DNA of 64,000 nucleotides, taken from Glycomyces fuscus (lineage in GTDB: Bacteria; Actinomycetota; Actinomycetes; Streptosporangiales; Streptosporangiaceae). Where the stretch lies: contig NYMS01000056.1 of NCBI GenBank assembly GCA_002529455.1, forward strand, positions 1-64,000. The letters run 5' to 3'. Both the position numbers and the translations under genes were made by a program. This document shows, piece after piece, positions 42,231 through 50,814 of this stretch (position 1 is the first letter of the stretch; the number at the start of each line of letters is the position of its first letter). Under the pieces are notes generated by a model. The model did no database searches and was not told where the DNA came from. It saw nothing but the letters and a program-made list of their open reading frames with translations.

Positions 42231-43457
42231 ATGACACGTCTGCGCGAAACGTACGAGGCCGCCACACGCGGACTCGAAGCCCCCTTCGCCCTCGTCGACC
42301 TCGCGGCCCTGCGCGCCAACGCGGCCGACCTCACCCGCCGCGCCCACGGCAGGCCCATCCGGATCGCCAGCAAGTCCGTGCGCAGCCGCGACCTGCTGCG
42401 CACCGTCCTCGCCCTGCCCGGCTACGCGGGGATCATGGCCTTCACCCTGCCCGAGGCCCTGTGGCTGGCCACCGGCGACCGCCCCCTCGGCGACGACGTC
42501 CTCGTCGCCTACCCCACCGTCGACCGCGGCGCCCTGGCCAGGCTCGTCCGCGACCCCGACGCCGCCCGCGCGATCACCCTGATGGTGGACGACACCGCGC
42601 ACCTGGACCTGATCAGCGCCGCCGTCGCCGACGCCGCGGGGTCCCGTGGCTCCGACGCTCCCCCGGTCCGGGTGTGCCTGGACGTCGACACCAGCTGGCA
42701 GCCCGCGGGGTCGCGCCTGCGCGTGGGCACCTACCGCTCCCCCGTGCGCACCCCGGCCCAGGCCGCCGCGTTCGCCCGCGCCGTCGCGGCCCGCCCCGAG
42801 CTGGAGCTGGACGGCATCATGGCCTACGAGGGCCAGATCGCCGGAGTGGGCGACGCCCCGCCCGGCAGGCCGCTCTACGGCCGCCTCCTGCGCGCCGTGC
42901 AGCGCCGCTCGGCCGTGGAGCTGGCCCGGCGCCGGGCTGCCATCGTGCGCGCCGTCAGGGAGGTCGCCGACCTGCGCTTCGTCAACGGCGGGGGCACCGG
43001 CAGCCTGCACACCACCGGCCGGGAGAGGGCGGTGACCGAGCTGGCGGCGGGCTCGGGGCTCTACCACCCGCACCTGTTCGACCACTACCGCTCCTTCGGC
43101 GGCCGCCCCGCCGCCCTGTTCGCGCTCCCCGTCGTCCGACGCCCCGGACCGGGCGTGGTCACCGCCCTCGGCGGCGGCTACCCCGCCTCCGGGCCCGTGA
43201 ACGCCCACCGCGCCCCGCTTCCCCACCTGCCCGAGGGGCTCTCCTACAGCGCCAACGAGGGCGCGGGCGAGGTGCAGACGCCCCTGCTCGGCGCCGCGGC
43301 CGACAGCCTGTCCGTCGGCGACCGGGTGTGGATGCGCCACGCCAAGGCGGGAGAGCTGTGCGAGCGCTTCGACACCCTGCACCTGGTCGACTCCGACACC
43401 GGGGAGTACGCGGGCGCCGTCCCCACCTACCGCGGCGAGGGTCAGACCTTCCTGTAG
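42231..43457 (+). CDS. PLP-dependent amino acid aldolase/racemase-like enzyme (AlaR N-terminal fold)
   Basis: 408 residues. The N-terminal barrel (APFALVDLAALRANAADLTRRAHGRPIRIASKSVRS, with K as the PLP lysine) and a C-terminal beta domain (GEVQTPLLGAAADSLSVGDRVWMRHAKAGELCERFDTLHLVD) resemble D-threonine aldolase / D-serine dehydratase relatives of alanine racemase; the metal-site H...C pair (RHAKAGELCE) supports this. The substrate is unknown. The ATG at 42231 is used; ATG 42210 is in frame. An inverted repeat ATGAA-AGACA-TTCAT lies just upstream. Confidence 0.8.
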   Translation: MTRLRETYEAATRGLEAPFALVDLAALRANAADLTRRAHGRPIRIASKSVRSRDLLRTVLALPGYAGIMAFTLPEALWLATGDRPLGDDVLVAYPTVDRGALARLVRDPDAARAITLMVDDTAHLDLISAAVADAAGSRGSDAPPVRVCLDVDTSWQPAGSRLRVGTYRSPVRTPAQAAAFARAVAARPELELDGIMAYEGQIAGVGDAPPGRPLYGRLLRAVQRRSAVELARRRAAIVRAVREVADLRFVNGGGTGSLHTTGRERAVTELAAGSGLYHPHLFDHYRSFGGRPAALFALPVVRRPGPGVVTALGGGYPASGPVNAHRAPLPHLPEGLSYSANEGAGEVQTPLLGAAADSLSVGDRVWMRHAKAGELCERFDTLHLVDSDTGEYAGAVPTYRGEGQTFL

Positions 43458-43524
43458 GCGGTCCCGCGGGCGGTGTCCTCCGGGTCTGCGCCCCGCCGCG
43501 GCCCGTGGCGGCGGACACCGCGGA

Positions 43525-43568
43525 CACACGGAGGGGCCCGCGCCCGCGCGGACCCCTCCGACCGTGTG
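43525..43568. terminator. Bidirectional terminator hairpin
   Basis: CACACGG pairs with CCGTGTG and AGGGGCCCGCG with CGCGGACCCCT (one G-U, a four-base bulge), forming a long arm between the convergent PLP enzyme and DUF3618 genes. Confidence 0.65.
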
Positions 43569-43580
43569 CCTGACCCGGCA

Positions 43581-43979
43581 CTACCTCTTCCTGCGGCGCA
43601 CCGCCCAGGCCACCACGCCCACGGCGATGACCGTACCGACGCCGACCGCGAGCAGCAGCGCCTCCGGGGGGAGCTGGCCGCGCGACTGGTAGGTGGTCAC
43701 GACGTGGCCGTCGCCCTTGACGACGATGCTGCCCTCCGCGGGCTCCACGGGGTGGCTCTCCACGCGCACCGCGCCACCGCCGACCACCAGGGCGCGCGCC
43801 TCGTCGACGATCCGGGCGCCGCGCTCGCGGACCCTCTCCATCTGCTTGCGGGCGATGTTGGCGGGCCGGGCCTGCACGCTCAGCTCGTCCAGGGTCTCGG
43901 CGAGCTGGCGCTGTTCGCGGTTGATCTCGGCGACGACGTCCGCCGGGGTCAGGCGCGGTTCGGTGTCACGTCCCGTCAT
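43581..43979 (-). CDS. DUF3618 membrane protein
   Basis: 132 residues. The opening TPADVVAEINREQRQLAETLDELSVQARPANIARKQMERV is the DUF3618 motif; a hydrophobic segment near the end (EALLLAVGVGTVIAVGVVAWAV) followed by RRRKR anchors it with the C-terminus inside. The function is unknown in the family. GAGAGG precedes the ATG at 43979. It lies 16 bases after a phospholipid-type synthase gene, suggesting one transcript. Confidence 0.8.
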   Translation of the reverse strand: MTGRDTEPRLTPADVVAEINREQRQLAETLDELSVQARPANIARKQMERVRERGARIVDEARALVVGGGAVRVESHPVEPAEGSIVVKGDGHVVTTYQSRGQLPPEALLLAVGVGTVIAVGVVAWAVRRRKR

Positions 43980-43995
43980 GGGGTGCCTCTCTCCA

Positions 43996-45114
43996 CTAGC
44001 GCAGGGTCGTCTGAGAACCCGTGTCCGAGCCGGTGTCCCGGCTCTCTTCCTCCGCGCCGTCGGACGGACCGGAGAATCTCAGCGCGCTGTCGATTCCGTC
44101 GACCACGCGGAAGAAATCCCGCGTGGACAACCACAGTTTATAGATGATGGCGATCTCGAAGGCGAGGAGCAAAACACCCGTCACGGCGGTGATCCACCCG
44201 ATAAGGGACGGAGCGCCGAACGCGGCGACCGCCAGCGGCGCGATCACGAACACCGCCATCTGGAACTCGATGCCGCCCACCAGGTGCGTCCTGATCCGCC
44301 GGGCGTTGAGGGCCGACCAGAACCGCTGGTACCAGGGGAAGCGGTTGCGGAACTCCTGGTGCAGGTCCACCTTGGGCAGGGTGAGGTCGGGCTGCTTGCC
44401 CGCCGAGCGGTGGTTGCGGGCCTCGCGCTCGTTCTGGCTGTGCAGGATCTGCTCCAGCACGCCGATGCCGTGCCGCAGCACCGCCTGCTCGCCGCCGTCG
44501 CTCATCGTCCGGCCGCCCGCGCCGGTGGCCGAGCCGGTGTCGTCCTCCTCCGGCTCCAGCATCGACAGGGTGGCGCGGGCCCTCTCCAGGGCGGCGGCCA
44601 GGTGCGAGCGCATCTCCCTGCGGACCTTGTACACCTGGAGCGCGTTGAGGTAGCGCAGCATGTCCAGGAAGACCACGGCCAGGGCGAGCCACACGAACCA
44701 CACCGGCCCGTTGCCCTCGGCGTCCTCGGCGACGACGTACTGGCCGCCCATGAGGGCGACCACGCACACCAGCACCCGGAAGCGGTCGGAGACGTAGTCC
44801 ATCCAGGACCCGAACAGCGACTCCGAGCCGGTGAGCCTGGCCAGCTTGCCGTCCGTGCAGTCCATGAGGAAGGACAGCAGGTACAGGAGCGCGCCCAGTG
44901 CCAGGAAGTGGCGGTAGCCCAGTGAGAAGCAGACGGCGGCGCCGAGCCCCAGGAAGAGCGCGACCACCGTCAGCTGGTTGGGTGTGATCGAGGTGCGGTT
45001 GGCCACCAGGCGCACGAGCCGGACCGCGATGGGGTCCACGAGGTAGACGGTCCACCAGGAGTCGCGCTCCTTGAGGGTCCGGGCCCTGACCTCGTCGAGT
45101 GTGAATCCAGGCAT
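43996..45114 (-). CDS. CDP-alcohol phosphatidyltransferase family protein
   Basis: 372 residues. The signature D-X2-DG-X2-AR-X8-G-X3-D-X3-D is seen as DCTDGKLARLTGSESLFGSWMDYVSD, within a polytopic membrane protein. These enzymes join a CDP-linked lipid or polyol to an alcohol. A central loop of about 90 polar residues and a C-terminal extension are longer than in phosphatidylglycerophosphate synthases, so the product is uncertain. ATG 45114 is taken; a TTG at 45123 sits better relative to GGAGAG and may be the true start. Confidence 0.85.
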   Translation of the reverse strand: MPGFTLDEVRARTLKERDSWWTVYLVDPIAVRLVRLVANRTSITPNQLTVVALFLGLGAAVCFSLGYRHFLALGALLYLLSFLMDCTDGKLARLTGSESLFGSWMDYVSDRFRVLVCVVALMGGQYVVAEDAEGNGPVWFVWLALAVVFLDMLRYLNALQVYKVRREMRSHLAAALERARATLSMLEPEEDDTGSATGAGGRTMSDGGEQAVLRHGIGVLEQILHSQNEREARNHRSAGKQPDLTLPKVDLHQEFRNRFPWYQRFWSALNARRIRTHLVGGIEFQMAVFVIAPLAVAAFGAPSLIGWITAVTGVLLLAFEIAIIYKLWLSTRDFFRVVDGIDSALRFSGPSDGAEEESRDTGSDTGSQTTLR

Positions 45115-45592
45115 CGTCGCCAATACTCTCCAAGCGAAGCGGGTGTGTTCCGGCCCGACGGGCGCCGCCGGCGCGGCGTCCCCGATGCGCGGTGGACGTC
45201 GCCGGGGCCGAACGACAGGACGAGTGCGGTCAACAATAGGTGATCGCGCCGCTGGTCACTCCGGATGCGGGCGAACCGAACCGGAATCGCAACAAGACCG
45301 CACCCCCAGCCTGGCACAACCGACGAAGCGCCGGCTCCCGGGGCACCGGAAGGCGGGGATCGCTGGAGCGTGTCCGGTGGACGCAGCCCGCCGCGGGCGG
45401 CGTCCGCGGTGCGGCTTTCGCGGGGCCGGGGGGAGGGGTCGTCCCGGCCGGGCCGTCGGCCGGCGGGGACGCGGCGGGGGCCGCGCCGGGGCGGAGCACG
45501 GCGGGACGTGTGTCCGCCGAACACGCCCTAGGGTGAGGGCGAGAGTCGGCGGGGCGTCGCCGCCCCGCCCGCGAACCGAAGGGGGACACCAC
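45115..45592. other. 478-bp spacer between divergent genes
   Basis: No gene seen. A nine-base perfect hairpin (GGCGGGGCG / CGCCCCGCC) lies at 45548-45569, in the likely leader of the thiol peroxidase. An AT-richer patch near 45230-45300 may hold the promoters. Confidence 0.5.
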
Positions 45593-46075
45593 GTGAGCGA
45601 CCCGATCCGCCTGGAGCCCGGCGACCAGGCACCCGACTTCACCCTCGACGACGCCGACGGCAAGCCCGTCACCCTGAGCGAGGTGCTGGCCTCCACCGGC
45701 AACCGCGTCGTCCTGTACTTCTACCCGGCGGCCATGACCCCCGGGTGCACCACGCAGGCCTGCGACTTCCGCGACAACCTGCGCGACTTCGACTCAGCGG
45801 GGCTCACCGTCCTGGGCGTGTCCCCGGACACCAGCGACAAGCTCGCGAGGTTCCGCGAGAAGGAGGGCCTGACCTTCCCGCTCCTGGGCGACCCGGGCAA
45901 GGACACCCTGCGCGCCTACGGCGCCTTCGGTGAGAAGAAGAACTACGGCCGCGTCGTGCAGGGCGTCATCCGCTCCACCGTCGTCGTGGGCACCGACGGC
46001 CGGGTGGAGAAGGCCTTCTACAACGTGAAGGCCACCGGCCACGTCGACCGGATCAAGAGGGAACTGGGCCTGTGA
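45593..46075 (+). CDS. bcp: Thioredoxin-dependent thiol peroxidase (BCP/PrxQ)
   Basis: 160 residues from GTG 45593 (GAAGGGGG upstream). The motif YFYPAAMTPGCTTQACDFRDN carries the peroxidatic cysteine and, five residues on, the resolving cysteine, as in alpha-type BCP/PrxQ. It reduces peroxides using thioredoxin. Length is normal. A tRNA-like gene follows on the same strand. Confidence 0.94.
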   Translation: MSDPIRLEPGDQAPDFTLDDADGKPVTLSEVLASTGNRVVLYFYPAAMTPGCTTQACDFRDNLRDFDSAGLTVLGVSPDTSDKLARFREKEGLTFPLLGDPGKDTLRAYGAFGEKKNYGRVVQGVIRSTVVVGTDGRVEKAFYNVKATGHVDRIKRELGL

Positions 46076-46164
46076 CACGGGCGCCGGGGGCGGTCCCGGC
46101 CGTGGCGGGCCCGGGTGCCCGGACGGCCGGGTCCCGCGCCCGGCCCCGGTACAGTTGTCCGGGA

Positions 46165-46239
46165 GGGGCCGTAGTCCAACTGGCAGGAGACGGCAGCTTT
46201 AGGTGCTGTACAGTGCGGGTTCGAATCCCGCCGGCCCCA
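46165..46239 (+). tRNA. tRNA with anticodon UAG and a short variable loop (atypical, Leu-like)
   Basis: A 75-nt cloverleaf. Acceptor GGGGCCG/CGGCCCC with A73 (46239); T arm GCGGG-TTCGAAT-CCCGC (46215-46231); anticodon stem GCAGC/GCTGT with loop TTTAGGT (46198-46204), giving anticodon TAG; variable loop of only five bases (ACAGT). The D arm is best read as GTC/GAC with a 12-base loop containing TGGCAG, similar to leucine tRNAs, and the anticodon loop equals that of the usual tRNA-Leu(UAG). True leucine tRNAs have a long variable arm, absent here. CCA is not encoded. It could be a charged tRNA with a special role, a second-class leucine tRNA, or a decaying gene. Confidence 0.75.
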
Positions 46240-46364
46240 CTTCGGCCGCGGGCGGCCCCGTCCGCGGGCCGCGCCCGCCCACCAGGCCCGTGCCCGGATC
46301 CCCGGCGCGGGCCCTCGCGTGTTCCCGGGCCCCGTCGCCGGGCGGGCTCCCGCGGGGGCGCTCC

Positions 46365-47621
46365 CTAGCGGCCGAGCAGTGCCCAGAGCATGACCGCCAG
46401 CAGCACCAGCACGCCGAGGGACACCGCGGCGATGGTGGCCACCGCGGGCAGGCGGCTGCGCTCCGCGTGCTTGCCCGAACTGGTCAGCCCCAGCGTGTCC
46501 GTGGACTCGCGGATCGAGGTCATGATCGAGTTCATCGCCTCGGGGCTGTTGCGCAGCCGCTCGTTGATGGACTCGGCCAGCACGTGCGCGCCCGCCCTGA
46601 AGTGCTCGCGGGCCGACTCGCGCTCCTCACCCCCGGGACGGGGCTCGGCGGGTCTGGCGGTGCCCTGGGCGGCCGTCTCCGGGCTCGTCTCGGGCGCCCA
46701 CGGGGCCAGGGCCGCGATCCGCAGCATCTTGGTGGCGTTCTCGGCGGTCAGCCGCTCCGAGGGCTCCACCCGGAGCAGTCCGGCCAGCACCGGGGCCAGC
46801 GGACCCGCGCTGGCGGCCTTGGCGGGCTCGTCCAGCTGCTCCTGGCGCAGGATCTTGATGTAGCCCTTGCGGTCGTAGGGAGGGTGCCCCTCCACCGCCG
46901 CGTACAGGGTGGCGCCCAGGGACCACAGGTCGGACTCGGGTCCCACCGGGCCGGCCTTGGCCCGCTCCGGCGGGATGTAGGCCGGGGAGCCGATGATGCG
47001 CCCGGACGCGCTCAGCGCCGACTCGCCGTTCCAGGCGGCCAGCCCGAAGTCGGTGAGCACGACCCGCCCGGCCTGGCTGATCATCACGTTGTCGGGCTTG
47101 ACGTCGCGGTGCACGATGCCCTCGGCGTGCGCGACCTTGAGGGCGTCGATGAGCTGGAGTCCGATCTCGGCCACGCGCTGGTAGGGCAGCGGGCCGCCCA
47201 CCTGGATGAGCTCCTCCAGGGTAGAGGCCTCCACCAGCTCCATGACGATCCAGGGGCGGTCGTCCTCGTCCACGACGTCCAGGACGGTGACCAGGCTGGG
47301 GTGGGTGAGGCGCCCGGCGACGCGGGCCTCACGGGTGGTGCGCTGCAGGAGCGACTCGCGCTCGGAGCGGCTCAGGTCCGCGGGCAGGCGCAGCTCCTTG
47401 ACGGCCACCTCGCGGTCGATGACCAGGTCGGTGGCGCGCCACACCGTGCCGACACCGCCCCGGGCGATCTCCGACACCAGCTGGTAGCGCCCCTTGAGCA
47501 GGCGTCCCTCCGGACGGGGTTCGGCCGTGTCGGCCGAATCCGGGCGCGCGGAGGAGCGCGACGCCTCAGGCCGCTGCGTGTGGGGGTTGTCTAGGGAGGA
47601 CACGGTTATCCACGGGTCCAT
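46365..47621 (-). CDS. Membrane-anchored Ser/Thr protein kinase
   Basis: 418 residues. Kinase signatures: YQLVSEIARGGVGTVWRATD (glycine loop), VAVKEL (lysine), EGIVHRDVKPDNVMI (catalytic loop), LTDFGLA and GSPAYIPPERAK. The domain spans about 46-300, followed by a linker and one C-terminal helix (LPAVATIAAVSLGVLVLLAVMLWALLGR) with almost nothing outside, so any sensing is through partners. The start is uncertain: ATG 47621, or GTG 47603, which comes two bases after the stop of a nine-codon upstream frame that owns the strong AGGAGG site. Confidence 0.9.
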   Translation of the reverse strand: MDPWITVSSLDNPHTQRPEASRSSARPDSADTAEPRPEGRLLKGRYQLVSEIARGGVGTVWRATDLVIDREVAVKELRLPADLSRSERESLLQRTTREARVAGRLTHPSLVTVLDVVDEDDRPWIVMELVEASTLEELIQVGGPLPYQRVAEIGLQLIDALKVAHAEGIVHRDVKPDNVMISQAGRVVLTDFGLAAWNGESALSASGRIIGSPAYIPPERAKAGPVGPESDLWSLGATLYAAVEGHPPYDRKGYIKILRQEQLDEPAKAASAGPLAPVLAGLLRVEPSERLTAENATKMLRIAALAPWAPETSPETAAQGTARPAEPRPGGEERESAREHFRAGAHVLAESINERLRNSPEAMNSIMTSIRESTDTLGLTSSGKHAERSRLPAVATIAAVSLGVLVLLAVMLWALLGR

Positions 47622-47632
47622 TCACCGGCCAT
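47606..47632 (-). promoter_or_regulatory. Short upstream frame in the kinase leader
   Basis: AGGAGG is followed by ATG at 47632 opening an eight-codon frame (MAGEWTRG) that ends with TAA at 47606-47608. A GTG in the kinase frame begins two bases later (47603). This could couple kinase translation to the leader frame, or simply reflect mis-spaced signals. Confidence 0.4.
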
Positions 47633-47689
47633 GGTGGCCTCCTGCGGAGCATTGCGGTCGCTGTCACCACGTAGGTGCACGGATCACTC

Positions 47690-47698
47690 GTTATACCA
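47690..47698 (-). promoter_or_regulatory. Extended -10 promoter element for the kinase
   Basis: On the minus strand TGGTATAAC reads as an extended -10, about 70 bases ahead of the kinase start, in a locally AT-richer stretch. It overlaps one arm of an inverted repeat CCAGCA-N14-TGCTGG. Confidence 0.5.
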
Positions 47699-47835
47699 GC
47701 AGGACGCCGGATCCATGCTGGTGGTTGCCACATCACGGACACATAGGTTCGCTTTCGTTATGTCCGACGACAGCCCCAACATGCAGTGACGTAGATCTCA
47801 TTCCGGCATCCCCGTGCCTGGTGGAGGGGCGGCGC

Positions 47836-47864
47836 GGGTGCGCGGGCGGGCCGCCCGCGCACCC
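47836..47864 (-). terminator. Hairpin after the M16 peptidase pair
   Basis: GGGTGCGCGGGC and GCCCGCGCACCC form a 12-base perfect stem with a five-base loop, eight bases beyond the stop of the second M16 gene. Confidence 0.75.
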
Positions 47865-47871
47865 GGCGGGC

Positions 47872-49218
47872 TCAGGACCAGAGCGAGTCGGGGGTGCGCA
47901 CCTCGACCGGGCCGACCCCGGTGTCGGCGAGCGGCTGGCGGAGGCGCTCGGCGTCGCCGACGACCACCACGACCGACTCCTCCGGGCGCAGGTACTCGGT
48001 GGCGGCGCTGTCCAGGGACTCCTTGGTGAGCCCCTCGTACCCGGCCCGGACGCGGTCCACGTGGTCCTCGGGCAGGTCGTGCACCACCATGTCGACCAGG
48101 GCGCCCGACATGGCGCGCGCCGTGGCGTAGGTGACCGGCAGGCCCACGGTGTTGGAGTCGCGCACGGCGGCCAGCTCCTCCTCGGTGACCCCCGACTCGC
48201 GCAGCTTGGCGACCTGCTCCAGAGAGGAGGTGACCGAGTGGGCGGTGGTGTCCGCCTCGACCTGGGTGGACATGAAGAACACCCCGCTGTCGCGACGCAG
48301 GTCGAAGCGGGAGCCGGCGCCGTAGGTGTAGCCGAGGCGCTCGCGCAGCTCCAGGTTGAGCCGGGAGGTGAACATGCCGCCCAGGACCTCGCTGATGCCC
48401 TCGGCGCGCGGCAGGTCCACCTGCGAGCGGGAGGGGGCGCGGTGCGCGATGACCAGGGCGGACTGCACGGAGCCGGGCCGGTCCACGATCAGCACGCGGG
48501 GCAGCTCCCCGGGCGGCGGCGCGGGCTCGGTCGGCTCGGGCGTCCGCACGGCCGCGGCGTCGCCGAACACGGTCTTGCCCAGGTCCTCCAGGTCGATCCC
48601 GGTGAGGTCGCCGACGACCACGAGGGTCCCGGCCACCGAGGCGACGGAGTCGGCGTGGAAGGCCGCCACGGTCTCGGGGGTGACGTCGGCCAGCCGCACC
48701 GGGCCGCCCGCGAGCGGCGTGGCGTAGCGGCCGGTGAACAGCTGCCCGCCCAGGCTGCGCATGGCCAGGGTGCTGGCCGAGGCCGCCTCCAGCCAGAACC
48801 GCTCCAGCAGCTGGTCGCGGCGGCGGACGACGTCGTCGGGGGCCAGCGCGGGGCGGCGCACCGCGTCGGCGAACAGGCGGACCGCCTCGGGCAGGCGGCC
48901 GGCGGGGGCGTCCAGGCCGGTGATGAAGGCGTCCCAGTTGACGCGGGAGACCCACTCGGCGCCGTGGCGCTCCAGCGCGGGCGCCAGGGAGCTGTTGCCG
49001 TCGGGGCCGTCCTCCAGGACCTCGCTGGTCAGCGCGCTGACGCCCATGGCGTCGAGCGGCTCGGCGGCACCGCCGTGGGGGTGCACGAGGCGGAGGGAGA
49101 CGAGCTGTTGGCCGGGCACGTCGATGGCGACGACCGTGCCGCCCCCGACGGTGAGTCGTTGGGGCTTGGGAAAGGTGTAGGAGGCTGCGGCACCGAGGTC
49201 CGGGCGGGTCTGCGGCAT
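47872..49218 (-). CDS. M16 peptidase-like protein (non-catalytic subunit)
   Basis: 448 residues of the insulinase/pitrilysin fold: a degenerate N-terminal half in which the zinc site HXXEH is missing (GVSALTSEVLEDG), and a C-terminal half retaining the R/Y substrate motif (LNLELRERLGYTYGAGSRFDL). Such subunits pair with a catalytic partner, here the gene immediately upstream (54-base gap). The pair probably degrades small unfolded peptides in the cytoplasm; no signal peptide is present. Start ATG 49218. Confidence 0.88.
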   Translation of the reverse strand: MPQTRPDLGAAASYTFPKPQRLTVGGGTVVAIDVPGQQLVSLRLVHPHGGAAEPLDAMGVSALTSEVLEDGPDGNSSLAPALERHGAEWVSRVNWDAFITGLDAPAGRLPEAVRLFADAVRRPALAPDDVVRRRDQLLERFWLEAASASTLAMRSLGGQLFTGRYATPLAGGPVRLADVTPETVAAFHADSVASVAGTLVVVGDLTGIDLEDLGKTVFGDAAAVRTPEPTEPAPPPGELPRVLIVDRPGSVQSALVIAHRAPSRSQVDLPRAEGISEVLGGMFTSRLNLELRERLGYTYGAGSRFDLRRDSGVFFMSTQVEADTTAHSVTSSLEQVAKLRESGVTEEELAAVRDSNTVGLPVTYATARAMSGALVDMVVHDLPEDHVDRVRAGYEGLTKESLDSAATEYLRPEESVVVVVGDAERLRQPLADTGVGPVEVRTPDSLWS

Positions 49219-49272
49219 GCTCTGCGGCTCTTTCTGCGGCTTGCGGTAAGGGGACCGGGAGTGGCGGGCGCG

Positions 49273-50628
49273 TCAGGCGCCGGAGGCGGCGGCCGCGGAG
49301 CCGGTCGCGCCGTCGGCTTCCGGTTCGGCGGCGGCGCCCTGGGCCTCCTCGGGGTCGAAGCGGACGACGAGCAGGTTGTCGTCGACCAGCAGGCGCTCGG
49401 CGGCGGCCCGCACCTCCTCCGCGGTGATGTCGTCCCAGCGCCGGGGCCAGTCGTAGGCCAGCTCGGGGTCGCCGAACAGCTGGGTGCAGCTGCTGATGCT
49501 GTCGGCGAGCCCGGAGGGGCTGGAGATGGACTGGAGGTGGTCGCGCTCCAGGACGGCGCGGGCCCGCTCCAGCTCCTCCTCGGTGATCCCGGCGGCCAGC
49601 TTGGCGATCTCCTCGCGCATGGCCGCCTCCAGCGCGTCGCCGCTGACGCCCTCACGGGCGAGCATGTTCACCAGCATCAGGCTGTCGGTGTAGCGGAACG
49701 GCAGGATGTCGGCGGCGGCCCCGCCGTCGTCGGCGGCGATGGGGCGGTCCACCACCAGGGAGCGGTACAGGCGGCTGCCCTGCCCCTGGCCCAGGACGGC
49801 CGAGGCCAGGTGCATGACGTCGAACCCGCGCTCGCCGTAGGGGGCGACGCGGAAGCCGATGAACACCCCGGCGGCGGGCACGGTCTCGGTGACCGCGTCG
49901 CGGACCGGGCCGCCCAGCGGGGCGTCCAGCGCGGCGTCGGGGGCCTCTGGGACGGTCTCGCGGGCCGGGATGGGGCCGAAGAACTTCTCGACGCGGTCCC
50001 GGACGTCCTCGGGGTCGAGGTCGCTGACCACGGTGAGCACGCAGTTGTCCGGGCCGTAGTGGGCCTTGTGGAACGACTTGACGTAGTCGAGGTCCGCGGC
50101 GTCCAGGTCGGCCATGGAGCCGATGGTCGGGTGGTGGTAGGGGTGGCCCTCGGGGTAGGCCAGGCGCAGGATGCGCTCCAGGGCGGTGCCGTAGGGCTGG
50201 TTGTCGTAGCGCTGGCGGCGCTCGTTCTTGACGACGTCGCGCTGGTTGTCCAGGACCTCCTGGGTCATGCCCTCGCGCAGGGTCGCCAGCCGGTCGGCCT
50301 CCAGCCACAGGATGCGGTCCAGGGCGTGCTCGGGGACCGTCTCGTAGTAGTTGGTGCGGTCGGTCGAGGTGGAGGCGTTGATGTCGCCGCCGAGCCGCTC
50401 GACCTCCTCGAAGTGCTCGCCCTTGGCGACGCCGCCGCTGCCCTGGAACATCAGGTGCTCGAAGAGGTGCGCGAACCCCGTGCGCCCGGGGACCTCGTGC
50501 CGGGACCCCACGCCGTACCACAGGTTCACGGAGGCGACCTGGCCGGTCGAGGCCGCGGCGGTCACCAGGCGCAATCCGTTGTCGAGCGTGTACTGAAAGA
50601 CACGTCCCGCCGCTCCGATGGTGGTCAC
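49273..50628 (-). CDS. M16 family zinc peptidase (catalytic subunit)
   Basis: 451 residues. The zinc-binding HXXEH is intact in GFAHLFEHLMFQGSG, with the distal glutamate expected in VKNERRQRYDNQPYG. The LDNGLRLV opening and the C-terminal half are standard. It starts with GTG 50628 and is followed by the non-catalytic M16 gene, together forming a heterodimeric peptidase as in other bacteria. The C-terminal about 25 residues are Ala/Glu-rich and dispensable-looking. Confidence 0.92.
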   Translation of the reverse strand: MTTIGAAGRVFQYTLDNGLRLVTAAASTGQVASVNLWYGVGSRHEVPGRTGFAHLFEHLMFQGSGGVAKGEHFEEVERLGGDINASTSTDRTNYYETVPEHALDRILWLEADRLATLREGMTQEVLDNQRDVVKNERRQRYDNQPYGTALERILRLAYPEGHPYHHPTIGSMADLDAADLDYVKSFHKAHYGPDNCVLTVVSDLDPEDVRDRVEKFFGPIPARETVPEAPDAALDAPLGGPVRDAVTETVPAAGVFIGFRVAPYGERGFDVMHLASAVLGQGQGSRLYRSLVVDRPIAADDGGAAADILPFRYTDSLMLVNMLAREGVSGDALEAAMREEIAKLAAGITEEELERARAVLERDHLQSISSPSGLADSISSCTQLFGDPELAYDWPRRWDDITAEEVRAAAERLLVDDNLLVVRFDPEEAQGAAAEPEADGATGSAAAASGA

Positions 50629-50814
50629 CAGTGCTGCCCCCGATTCACGCCGTCGCCTGCAACTGCGGCGCCCGCGCGGTGTCCCCGGGCGGACGGCCGT
50701 TGTCGTAACGAGTACGACCCTACGGCCTCAGGGGACCGCGGGGACACCCGATCCGGTAATCGGTCGAACCGAAAGCCGGTACGGCCGGGGCCGCCCGGGG
50801 ACCGGGAGGGGCGG

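Noticed and set aside
46165..46239. Reading the unusual tRNA as an amber suppressor or pyrrolysine-type tRNA
   Set aside because: Its anticodon is 5'-UAG-3', which pairs with CUA leucine codons; a suppressor of UAG stops would need CUA.
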